Part shown: in pieces, positions 6,027-11,885 of the stretch
How positions within the stretch are numbered: the stretch's first letter is position 1
How the letters are laid out: every line of letters begins with the position of its first letter
NCBI GenBank assembly: GCA_018062725.1
Contig: JAGORP010000068.1
Span: forward strand, 1-11,885
Reading direction: 5' to 3'
DNA from: Flavobacterium sp.
GTDB taxonomy: Bacteria; Bacteroidota; Bacteroidia; Flavobacteriales; Flavobacteriaceae
Length of the DNA: 11,885 nucleotides
The notes under the pieces: generated by a model
What the model was told of the DNA's origin: nothing
Seen by the model: only the letters and a program-made list of their open reading frames with translations
Databases searched by the model: none
Translations under genes and position numbers: made by a program

Positions 6027-7544
6027 CTATTTTAATTGAAGTGAAAGTAAAAGGTCCAAGTACTCCCTCGAATTAGAAAGTCTTGGTACTTTGTGTTGGC
6101 CACCCAGTTTGTCATGTTCCTTAAGCCAGTCGTAAAATAAGTTTTCACGGGCTACGTTGATTTTAAGTGGGTTTAATGTCATATTATTATATCGTTTGGC
6201 TTCATAATCGGAGTTTAACGATTGAATATTTTCATCCAATAATTGACTAAAGGTGGCAATATCTGATGGGTGTTTTTTGAATTCGATGATCCATTCATGA
6301 GCGCCTTTTTCCTTTCCATTCATAAAAATAGGCGCTACAGTGTAATCCTTTACTTCGGTTTGTGTGGCTAAACAGGTTTTGGCAATGGCCATATCTGTAT
6401 TTTCAACCATTAATTCTTCTCCGAAAACATTAATATGGTGTTTGGTTCTGCCCGTTACTCGAATACGATACGGATTTAAGGAGGTAAATCGAACAGTATC
6501 GCCTATTAAATAACGCCACAATCCAGAATTGGTCGTAATGACTACGGCATAATTTTTATGGAGTTCCACTTCGGCAAGACGAATCACTTTTTGGTTTGGA
6601 GTGCCAAATGTTTCCATCGGAATAAATTCATAAAAGATTCCGTAATCTAGCATTAACAACAAATCACTGGAATTATTTAAATCTTGGATAGCGAAAAATC
6701 CTTCCGAAGCATTATAAATTTCGTAATATTTGAAAGTATCTCTAGGTAATATTTTTTTGTATTGTTCTCGATACGGATCGAAGCTTACTCCGCCATGAAA
6801 ATACACTTCTAAATTTGGCCAGACTTCAAACAAATTGGTTTTGCCGGTTTCTTCTAATACTTTATTAAGAAGCACCATCATCCAGGATGGGACACCCGCA
6901 AAACTAGTGACATTTTCTACTTTGGTTTCATTTACAATAGCCAATAATTTGGTTTCCCATTCACTCATAAGTGAAGTCTTGTTGCTGGGCGTACTGCTAA
7001 ACTCGGCCCAAAAAGGCATGTTGTCTATCAAAATCGCGGATAAATCGCCAAAAAAAGTATTATTGTCTTCATATAACTGTTTGCTACCGCCAAGGCGAAG
7101 ACTTTTTCCAGTAAATAAAGAAGAATTTTCGTTGTTGTTTAAGTACAAACACAATAAATCTTTACCTGCTTTGTAATGGCAATCTTCTAAAGCTTGATTA
7201 CTTACAGGGATAAATTTACTTTTAGCATTGGTAGTGCCACTTGATTTGGCAAACCATTTGATAGGTTCATTCCAAAATACGTTTTGCTCGCCTTTTCGAG
7301 TGCGTTCAATTAACGGTTCTAAATCTTCATAGCTTGAAACGGGAACGCGTTCTTGAAAGGTATGATAGGATTTTACCGATTCGAAATCATATTGTTTGCC
7401 TAAAACCGTATTTTCGGAAGATCGAATCAATGTCATTAACAATTCTTCCTGTACTTCATTAGGGTATTTTAAAAACAGCTCGATTTGATGGATGCGCTGC
7501 TTTAAAACCCATGAAGCAATAGAATTTATGATTGGTAATGGCAT
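6027..7544 (-). CDS. GH3-family acyl-acid amido synthetase (adenylating)
   Basis: GH3 proteins belong to the adenylate-forming superfamily. They activate a carboxylic acid with ATP and pass the acyl group to an amine, usually an amino acid. In plants they conjugate auxin and jasmonate; substrates of the bacterial members are largely unknown. The 505-residue length fits bacterial GH3 proteins. ATP/AMP motifs are intact: KSSGTTNAKSKFIPVS (100-115), YEIYNASEG (274-282) and YLIGDTVRF (345-353), followed by TGRTKHHINVFGEE (364-377) and, near the C-terminus, GGQHKVPRL (481-489) with the conserved lysine K485. SFAGVPSWM (214-222) and YFHGGVSFDPYR (248-259) are further family blocks. No signal peptide or membrane segment is evident, so it should be cytoplasmic. 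The ATG at 7544 is the only reasonable start. The gene is divergent from the DUF2797 gene, with a well-formed promoter between them. Family assignment is firm; the substrate cannot be read from sequence. Confidence 0.93.
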   Translation of the reverse strand: MPLPIINSIASWVLKQRIHQIELFLKYPNEVQEELLMTLIRSSENTVLGKQYDFESVKSYHTFQERVPVSSYEDLEPLIERTRKGEQNVFWNEPIKWFAKSSGTTNAKSKFIPVSNQALEDCHYKAGKDLLCLYLNNNENSSLFTGKSLRLGGSKQLYEDNNTFFGDLSAILIDNMPFWAEFSSTPSNKTSLMSEWETKLLAIVNETKVENVTSFAGVPSWMMVLLNKVLEETGKTNLFEVWPNLEVYFHGGVSFDPYREQYKKILPRDTFKYYEIYNASEGFFAIQDLNNSSDLLLMLDYGIFYEFIPMETFGTPNQKVIRLAEVELHKNYAVVITTNSGLWRYLIGDTVRFTSLNPYRIRVTGRTKHHINVFGEELMVENTDMAIAKTCLATQTEVKDYTVAPIFMNGKEKGAHEWIIEFKKHPSDIATFSQLLDENIQSLNSDYEAKRYNNMTLNPLKINVARENLFYDWLKEHDKLGGQHKVPRLSNSREYLDLLLSLQLK

Positions 7545-7604
7545 TTTGCTATTTTAGAGATTAGATTTCTGAATTTAGATTTTCCATAACCTAAATAAAA
7601 CAAT

Positions 7605-7612
7605 TAACTTTA
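7605..7612 (+). promoter_or_regulatory. Candidate -7 element for the DUF2797 gene
   Basis: TAACTTTA lies 61 bases before the ATG at 7673 and is one base off TAnnTTTG. The -33 region (about 7580-7583) has TTTT rather than TTG. It is identical to the octamer at 2054-2061 upstream of the other complete + strand gene with a visible 5' region. The predicted start (about 7619) falls just before the -7 box of the opposing GH3 promoter (7622-7629). Confidence 0.3.
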
Positions 7613-7621
7613 CATTCTTTT

Positions 7622-7650
7622 CAAAAATAACAAATAATTCTAATATCAAA
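7622..7650 (-). promoter_or_regulatory. Candidate promoter of the GH3 gene
   Basis: On the minus strand TTTG (7647-7650) and TATTTTTG (7622-7629) are separated by 17 bases, counted from the TTG, matching both parts of the Bacteroidota promoter (TTG-N17-23-TAnnTTTG). This is the best-formed promoter in the window. Transcription would begin near 7615, giving a leader of about 70 bases. Confidence 0.6.
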
Positions 7651-7672
7651 AGGCTAAAATTTAAAATCTACC

Positions 7673-8467
7673 ATGCAATACCAAGGCGTCCTTACCAAAA
7701 TGCAAACCGAATTTTCGAATCCCATTGCCTATTATTTGGTGTTTGAAAACAGCTTTTTAAGCCTTAATCAATTGTTGGGTAAAGAGTTGGAAATTGTGCA
7801 TCAGGGCTATCAATGCTTGGAATGTGGGAAGAAGAAAAAAATTTTTAGACAAGGTTTTTGTTACGATTGTTTTATGGGAAGTGCTTCGGCGGGAGATTGG
7901 ATTATGAAACCTGAATTGAGTACTGCTCATTTGGATATTGAAGATCGCGACTTGGCTTATGAGAAGCGAGTGCAGTTACAACCTCATATTGTGTATTTGG
8001 CTTTGTCTAGCGAGGTAAAAGTAGGGGTAACACGTAAAACTCAAGTTCCAACCCGATGGATTGATCAAGGAGCTATTCAGGCCATTCCAATTGTAGAAGT
8101 GCCTAATCGGTATTTGGCGGGTATCACCGAAGTGGCGCTAAAAAGTTTGTATGCCGATAAAACCAATTGGCAAAAAATGCTAAAAGGAGAAATTCCAGCA
8201 GTTGATTTAATTTCAGAACGAAACGGACTTAAATATGTCATTCCAAAAGAAGTGCAGGAATATTTTCATCCAGAAAGTAATGACTTATATGAATTACAAT
8301 ATCCAGTTTTGGAATATCCCAAAAAAGTAAGTAGTTTAAATTTAGACAAATCGCCTAATTTTTCGGGAAAATTAATGGGTGTTAAAGGGCAGTATTTGAT
8401 TTTCGAAGACGGGACAGTGTTTAATGTTCGCACATATGAAGGCTATGTAGTGAAGCTATCACTGTAG
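7673..8467 (+). CDS. DUF2797 protein with CxxC zinc ribbon and possible GIY-YIG-like core
   Basis: A 264-residue soluble protein of the DUF2797 family, function not established. Two cysteine pairs, CLEC (48-51) and CYDC (63-66), are placed to bind one zinc ion. The central block runs from IVYLAL (106-111) through VKVGVTR (115-121) and RWIDQGA (128-134) to E153 in TEVALKS. The order of an aromatic strand, a KxGxT strand, a following arginine and a later glutamate is reminiscent of GIY-YIG/T5orf172 nuclease domains, but this is my inference. The C-terminal 60 residues form a beta-rich tail (SGKLMGVKGQYLIFEDGTVF, 231-250). The protein may bind nucleic acid. The ATG at 7673 is the first in the frame and precedes the conserved GVLTKM. 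It is divergent from the GH3 gene and converges on the 119-residue gene with only one base between stop codons. Confidence 0.85.
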   Translation: MQYQGVLTKMQTEFSNPIAYYLVFENSFLSLNQLLGKELEIVHQGYQCLECGKKKKIFRQGFCYDCFMGSASAGDWIMKPELSTAHLDIEDRDLAYEKRVQLQPHIVYLALSSEVKVGVTRKTQVPTRWIDQGAIQAIPIVEVPNRYLAGITEVALKSLYADKTNWQKMLKGEIPAVDLISERNGLKYVIPKEVQEYFHPESNDLYELQYPVLEYPKKVSSLNLDKSPNFSGKLMGVKGQYLIFEDGTVFNVRTYEGYVVKLSL

Positions 8468-8468
8468 T

Positions 8469-8828
8469 TTATGACTTAATCTGAACAGTTAATGCGACAA
8501 CGTTTTCAGTATCAATCATAGCCTTTTTTATAGTGCTAATAAGTTGATCTGAAATTAAAGGATTGTGCGCTCTTTTTTTATAAACAGAATTTGCCAGTTG
8601 AGAAAGGTGGTCGACCATTTTTTTTATTTCCGTCAGATCAAAAATTCCTTCTTCGGCTTTGTATGCTATTTTGGTGGCTTCTTCTTTGGAAATTTTAGCT
8701 TGTATAAAAATTTCCGAATTATAATCGGAAGCATTTATGATACTGTAAATACTGCCAATATCACTGGCTAAAGTGACAATGGCAGCAGTTGTTTTTTGTG
8801 CGTCAGAAATTTTAGCTTCTGTACTCAT
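8469..8828 (-). CDS. Hypothetical 119-residue helical protein, downstream partner of the AsmA gene
   Basis: I do not recognise this protein. It has 119 residues, no signal peptide, no membrane segment and no cysteine or tryptophan. Its sequence alternates hydrophobic and charged residues in stretches (about 5-33, 47-60, 64-84, 92-112) that should form four or so amphipathic helices, probably a helical bundle. Near the N-terminus is AKISDAQKTTAAIVTLASDI (5-24), and near the C-terminus KKAMIDTENVVALTVQIKS. The ATG at 8828 starts 16 bases after the AsmA stop, so the two genes are very likely cotranscribed, with this gene second. Its stop (TAA, 8469-8471) lies one base from the stop of the convergent DUF2797 gene, leaving no room for a separate terminator. 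Coding use looks like its neighbours, and the tight packing supports it being real. Confidence 0.75.
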   Translation of the reverse strand: MSTEAKISDAQKTTAAIVTLASDIGSIYSIINASDYNSEIFIQAKISKEEATKIAYKAEEGIFDLTEIKKMVDHLSQLANSVYKKRAHNPLISDQLISTIKKAMIDTENVVALTVQIKS

Positions 8829-8844
8829 CTATTTTGGTTATTAA

Positions 8845-11478
8845 TTACGGATTTTTTTTCTTTCCAAACAATCCATTTAATACTTGATTGGCGGTATTTT
8901 TCACAGCGTCTTTTTTAGGATCACTTGTTTTGGAAGTATCTTTCGGTTTGCCACCTGTTAAGATATTACTTAGCGCATCAGTTCCTTTGCCAAGGTATTT
9001 TTCTTTCTGTAGTTTTACAATTTGAGAGGCTAAATTGGTCGTCGCTTGTTTCATGTCGGTACTCACTTTCGGATTTTTGAAATTCCCTGACAATAAAGCA
9101 GTAACGGGTACATTTTCGATTTTAGAAGCTTCGGCTGGTGTTAACTTGGCTAATAATTTATTTGCTTCTGCTCCTAAATATTTTGCAGGAACATCCATTT
9201 TGATATTATAACTCATGCTTTGATCGAAACCGTGAGCTCCGCCAATTTCAGCATTGATGTCTTGGTATTTTACTTTGAAAGGTTTTACGACAACTTTTCC
9301 GTCTTTAAATGATAGGGCTGCCTTAATATCGTTTAAATTGAGTTTGTTTACATCTAAAAATTTGACTTGTGAACTCAAAGCTGTCAGCATTTGTGAATTA
9401 TTAGCATTTACCGTAGATGACAATAATTGCCCTAATAAATCACCTGTTATTGTTTTTAAATCTGGAGTCATTTCTACAGCATCTAAATTTCCGTTTAACT
9501 TAATAGTAGAATTTAAACGTCCAGATATTACGCCAGCAATTGGAGCAATACTTTTAAGCATGTCTAATTGGGTAAAGGATTTGGAAATATCTACTTTGCT
9601 TAAATTCAAATCCATGTTAAATTTCGGAGTATTTCCTTTGGTTGAAACCACTCCGTTAACGCCAATTTGCCCATCGAAGATATTGGTCATCAAATTTTGA
9701 AGGGTTACTGCTTCATCACGAATAATCATTTTTCCAGACACCGCTTTTAACGTCAAATTATCATATACAACGGTGTTCGCTTTGGCAGTAATAGCACAAT
9801 CTAAAAAAGCTGGAATTTTAACGGCTTCTTTTTTAGAGGTCGATTTTGTACCCGTATTTTCCGAACTTCCCGTTTTAGAATTTGAATTGGAAGCTACTGG
9901 AGTAGGTGCCATAAAATCGGAAACCAAAAGGTTGTTGGAATTCATGTTGAAATTTCCTTTCAAAATTTGATTTCTAAATACAAAACCATAAAAATTATCT
10001 AAAGTACCAGTTACCTGAAGATCAGAATTACCAGTTTTCATGTTTAATTTATTTAGTCGAATTTGGCTGGTCGTGAACGCTACTATGGCTTGTTTTATTT
10101 GAACTGGTTTGGCCATTTCCGGTCCAGCATAATTGAATCCGGTTAAGGATAAAGTTCCGGAATTTTGAATGTTTTGGTATTGACTTTTTTCAACCGATTG
10201 CATGTCAAATTTTGTTACTACATCTGCTTTTAAAATTCCAGACAAAGGTTGGTCAAGTTTTACGGGATAAGCTTTGGTAAAGTTTCCTAGATTAATTGTT
10301 CCTTTCAAAGCAGCGTTAACCAATGCATTAGTTGCTACGTTTCGAATATTGGCTTTGGCATTAAAAACATCTTGATCGATTTTGAAAGAAAGTTGGTCTA
10401 AATTGACATAGGTGTCGTTCATAGCGCCTGTTTCATTGATGATTTTAGTATCGATAATGATGTTTTGTACTGATTTTGGCAAATCAGGATATTGGAACGA
10501 AGCATTGTTGGAAGCGATGGCAATGTTAAATTTAGGAACCGTTGTATCGGTTAGAACACCTTTTACTTTTCCATTTACAGCAAAATCTCCAGTCGTTTTT
10601 ACCGAATTTAAATCTCCTGCATATTGGGCGGGAACCAATCCTAAAAAGTTTTTAAAGGATGAGGTTGGTGTTTTGAAAGCCAAATCATAGGCTTGCCCGT
10701 CTTCTAATAATTGAATAAATCCTGTAAATTCTAAAGGTAATTCGTTTATTTTAGCTTTATTGTCTTTGAAGGTGTATTTGCTGTTTTCTAAATCAATCCC
10801 TAATACGGCGTCTAAAGTAATGGCTACATTTTTCATGTAGTTCATTTTGTCCATGTCTAGCGATATTTTAGTAGTAGTATGCGTGTCTAAGTCTAATTTT
10901 TGAGTCCCGAAATTTCCTTTGCCTTCATGGTTTAAATCAGTCATGGCCATTTTAATCTTAGAGCGCTCATCATAGTATTGGAATTTGAAATTTTCCAACG
11001 CATATTTTTGTATATTCATGGAGAAAGGTTTGCTCTCTTCTTTAGTGTCTTCTGGAGTGGTGTCCTTTTTGGCAATGTCAAAATTTCCTTTACCATCCTT
11101 GTTAAAAAGAATGTTAGCCAAGCCGTTTTTAACTGTTATGGCTTTTAACGTCATGGGTTCTTTATCGCTTTTCCACAATTCAGAAACCGCCATCTCTAAA
11201 TTTAACTCATCAAAAGCAACCAAAGTATCGCCTTCAAAAGGAGCCTTGTTAATGATTATTAATTTTTCTATGGCTACAGTAGCTTGTGGGAAATTTTTAA
11301 ATAAACTCAAATCGGCATCTGCAAAAGAGACTTTTGCATCAACACTTTCATTTATGGTTTGTTGGATTTTAGCTTTTATTTGGTCTTTAAAAAACAAGGG
11401 TATAGCAGCAAGTGCGGCTGTTATGGTTAGTACAAAAACACCAATTCCAATTGCAATTTTTTTCTTATTTGTTTTCAT
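8845..11478 (-). CDS. AsmA-family inner-membrane-anchored envelope protein
   Basis: 877 residues from the ATG at 11478. An upstream TTG at 11502 would add eight residues (MRLLIKQI), but the ATG gives a standard MKTNKKK head before a single membrane helix (about 8-29), so the ATG is preferred. The rest is periplasmic and largely repeating beta-strand, as in the AsmA/TamB/YhdP group, whose members are implicated in outer-membrane biogenesis and lipid transport between membranes. Typical features are the N-terminal VSFADADLSLFKNFPQATVAIEKLII block (start 50), ITVKNGLANILFNKDGKGNFDI (start 114) and the C-terminal AsmA-like region (about 570-800; SGRLNSTIKLNGNL, INAEIGGAHGFDQSMSYNIK). A Ser/Thr/Lys-rich linker (about 528-552) splits the two halves, and the tail (about 840-877) is lysine-rich. 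The 119-residue gene follows after 16 bases. Family confidence is high; precise role and cargo are unknown. Confidence 0.9.
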   Translation of the reverse strand: MKTNKKKIAIGIGVFVLTITAALAAIPLFFKDQIKAKIQQTINESVDAKVSFADADLSLFKNFPQATVAIEKLIIINKAPFEGDTLVAFDELNLEMAVSELWKSDKEPMTLKAITVKNGLANILFNKDGKGNFDIAKKDTTPEDTKEESKPFSMNIQKYALENFKFQYYDERSKIKMAMTDLNHEGKGNFGTQKLDLDTHTTTKISLDMDKMNYMKNVAITLDAVLGIDLENSKYTFKDNKAKINELPLEFTGFIQLLEDGQAYDLAFKTPTSSFKNFLGLVPAQYAGDLNSVKTTGDFAVNGKVKGVLTDTTVPKFNIAIASNNASFQYPDLPKSVQNIIIDTKIINETGAMNDTYVNLDQLSFKIDQDVFNAKANIRNVATNALVNAALKGTINLGNFTKAYPVKLDQPLSGILKADVVTKFDMQSVEKSQYQNIQNSGTLSLTGFNYAGPEMAKPVQIKQAIVAFTTSQIRLNKLNMKTGNSDLQVTGTLDNFYGFVFRNQILKGNFNMNSNNLLVSDFMAPTPVASNSNSKTGSSENTGTKSTSKKEAVKIPAFLDCAITAKANTVVYDNLTLKAVSGKMIIRDEAVTLQNLMTNIFDGQIGVNGVVSTKGNTPKFNMDLNLSKVDISKSFTQLDMLKSIAPIAGVISGRLNSTIKLNGNLDAVEMTPDLKTITGDLLGQLLSSTVNANNSQMLTALSSQVKFLDVNKLNLNDIKAALSFKDGKVVVKPFKVKYQDINAEIGGAHGFDQSMSYNIKMDVPAKYLGAEANKLLAKLTPAEASKIENVPVTALLSGNFKNPKVSTDMKQATTNLASQIVKLQKEKYLGKGTDALSNILTGGKPKDTSKTSDPKKDAVKNTANQVLNGLFGKKKNP

Positions 11479-11519
11479 AATTTGTTTTATTAGTAAACGC
11501 AAAACCTTGCCTTATAGTG

Positions 11520-11527
11520 CAAATTTA
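11520..11527 (-). promoter_or_regulatory. Candidate -7 element for the AsmA operon
   Basis: On the minus strand TAAATTTG (11520-11527) matches TAnnTTTG exactly and is identical to the etfB element at 11645-11652. It lies 41 bases before the ATG at 11478; a start near 11513 would give a leader of about 35 bases. No TTG is present at the proper spacing upstream. Confidence 0.4.
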
Positions 11528-11610
11528 TAACATATTAGTAGGAAATAATTTAAAAAACTTACAAAAACCAGATTAATTTTAAGGAATGGAAATAAAAAAT
11601 AAAAAAATAT

Positions 11611-11622
11611 TATGCATGCATA
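11611..11622. promoter_or_regulatory. 12-bp perfect palindrome between the AsmA and etfB genes
   Basis: TATGCATGCATA reads the same on both strands. It lies about 35-45 bases upstream of the predicted etfB transcription start, just upstream of the -33 position, and about 90 bases beyond the AsmA -7 element. The spot and symmetry suit a dimeric regulator, but no regulator gene is in the window and the site is short. Confidence 0.35.
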
Positions 11623-11644
11623 GTATTTTTCAACTATTTTTATT

Positions 11645-11652
11645 TAAATTTG
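11645..11652 (+). promoter_or_regulatory. Candidate -7 element for etfB
   Basis: TAAATTTG is an exact match to TAnnTTTG, 34 bases before the etfB ATG at 11686. The -33 region (about 11620-11630) is T-rich (TATTTTTC) without TTG. Transcription would start near 11659 with a leader of about 27 bases. Confidence 0.45.
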
Positions 11653-11685
11653 TAAACCAATTTTTTAAACTAAATAATTAAGAAA

Positions 11686-11885
11686 ATGAAAATATTAGTT
11701 TGCATCAGTCACGTTCCTGATACTACTTCAAAAATTAATTTTACCAATGGTGATTCAGAATTTGACACAAACGGTGTTCAATATGTAATCAATCCGAATG
11801 ATGAGTTTGGTTTAACAAGAGCCATTTGGTTTCAAGAACAACAAGGTGCCAATGTAACGGTTGTGAATGTGGGAGGTCCTGATAC
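11686..11885 (+). CDS. etfB: Electron transfer flavoprotein beta subunit, N-terminal part (3' end outside window)
   Basis: EtfB pairs with EtfA to form the FAD/AMP-containing flavoprotein that carries electrons from acyl-CoA and other dehydrogenases to the respiratory chain. The first 66 residues are visible and run off the window end without a stop. MKILVCISHVPDTTSKINF is the characteristic first strand and loop of the family, and VINPNDEFGLTRAIWF (34-49) is the segment that in other EtfB proteins reads NPxDExAxExA. The third block, ANVTVVNVGGPD, is the next strand of the alpha/beta nucleotide-binding fold. The ATG at 11686 is preceded by an A-rich AATTAAGAAA and fits the family start. It is divergent from the AsmA gene. 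etfA would be expected just to the right, outside the window. The assignment rests on 66 residues but is clear. Confidence 0.92.
   Translation, partial: MKILVCISHVPDTTSKINFTNGDSEFDTNGVQYVINPNDEFGLTRAIWFQEQQGANVTVVNVGGPD

Noticed and set aside
9254..9700. A 148-codon + strand open frame inside the AsmA gene
   Set aside because: Antisense shadow of the C-terminal AsmA region with no start context or recognisable product.
10985..11530. A 181-codon + strand open frame opposite the AsmA N-terminus
   Set aside because: It is antisense to a well-supported AsmA gene, has no family resemblance, and its apparent length comes from the complementary coding pattern.
1..11885. A defence island, integrative element or biosynthetic cluster
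   Set aside because: No integrase, transposase, inverted terminal repeats, tRNA or attachment repeats, nuclease/toxin modules or synthase clusters were seen, and genes switch strand often with housekeeping functions throughout.

Overview
This is a gene-dense, AT-rich stretch of chromosome from a member of the Bacteroidota, most likely the family Flavobacteriaceae (Flavobacterium-like). The evidence is threefold. Several gene starts are preceded by the Bacteroidota -7 promoter element (TAnnTTTG), with little Shine-Dalgarno sequence. Signal peptides are of flavobacterial type (one ends in SFSQ, and one lipoprotein has Cys18). The gene families are typical of the group: a beta-propeller/OmpA outer-membrane protein, a bacterial GH3 acyl-amido synthetase, a DUF2797 protein, and an EtfB beginning MKILVCISHVPDTTSKINF. 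No mobile element, prophage, tRNA, rRNA or CRISPR array was seen, and no intergenic stretch exceeds about 210 bases.

Layout, left to right. The 3' two-thirds of galE (+) ends at a bidirectional hairpin terminator shared with a small Ala-rich lipoprotein gene (-). fabD (-) lies upstream of the lipoprotein gene. A divergent promoter region (about 1970-2104) separates fabD from a 541-residue membrane-anchored protein of unknown function (+) with a three- to four-fold internal repeat. That gene converges with a DUF1801 gene (-). Upstream of the DUF1801 gene, behind a strong terminator, is a secreted PD40-propeller/OmpA protein (-). A 208-base spacer with a 20-bp-phased direct repeat follows, and then a GH3-family adenylating enzyme (-). 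GH3 is divergent from a zinc-ribbon DUF2797 protein (+) across a compact intergenic region whose two predicted promoters overlap. DUF2797 converges, with one base between the stop codons, on a two-gene minus-strand unit: a large AsmA-family envelope protein followed by a 119-residue helical protein of unknown function. At the right edge, etfB (+) begins, is cut by the window end, and is divergent from the AsmA gene.

Functionally the window mixes housekeeping metabolism with cell-envelope proteins. The metabolic genes are galE for sugar nucleotides, fabD for fatty-acid initiation and etfB for electron transfer. The envelope proteins are the lipoprotein, the repeat-containing membrane protein, the OmpA/propeller protein and AsmA. 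The genes alternate strand often, so most are probably transcribed alone or in pairs. I see no multi-gene cassette resembling a defence, secretion or biosynthetic system. The best candidates for undescribed biology are the 541-residue repeat protein, the DUF2797 protein with a possible GIY-YIG-like core, and the unrecognised 119-residue partner of AsmA. In two genes (the OmpA protein and AsmA) the longest reading frame starts at an upstream TTG, but signal sequences support an internal ATG, and those starts are used here.
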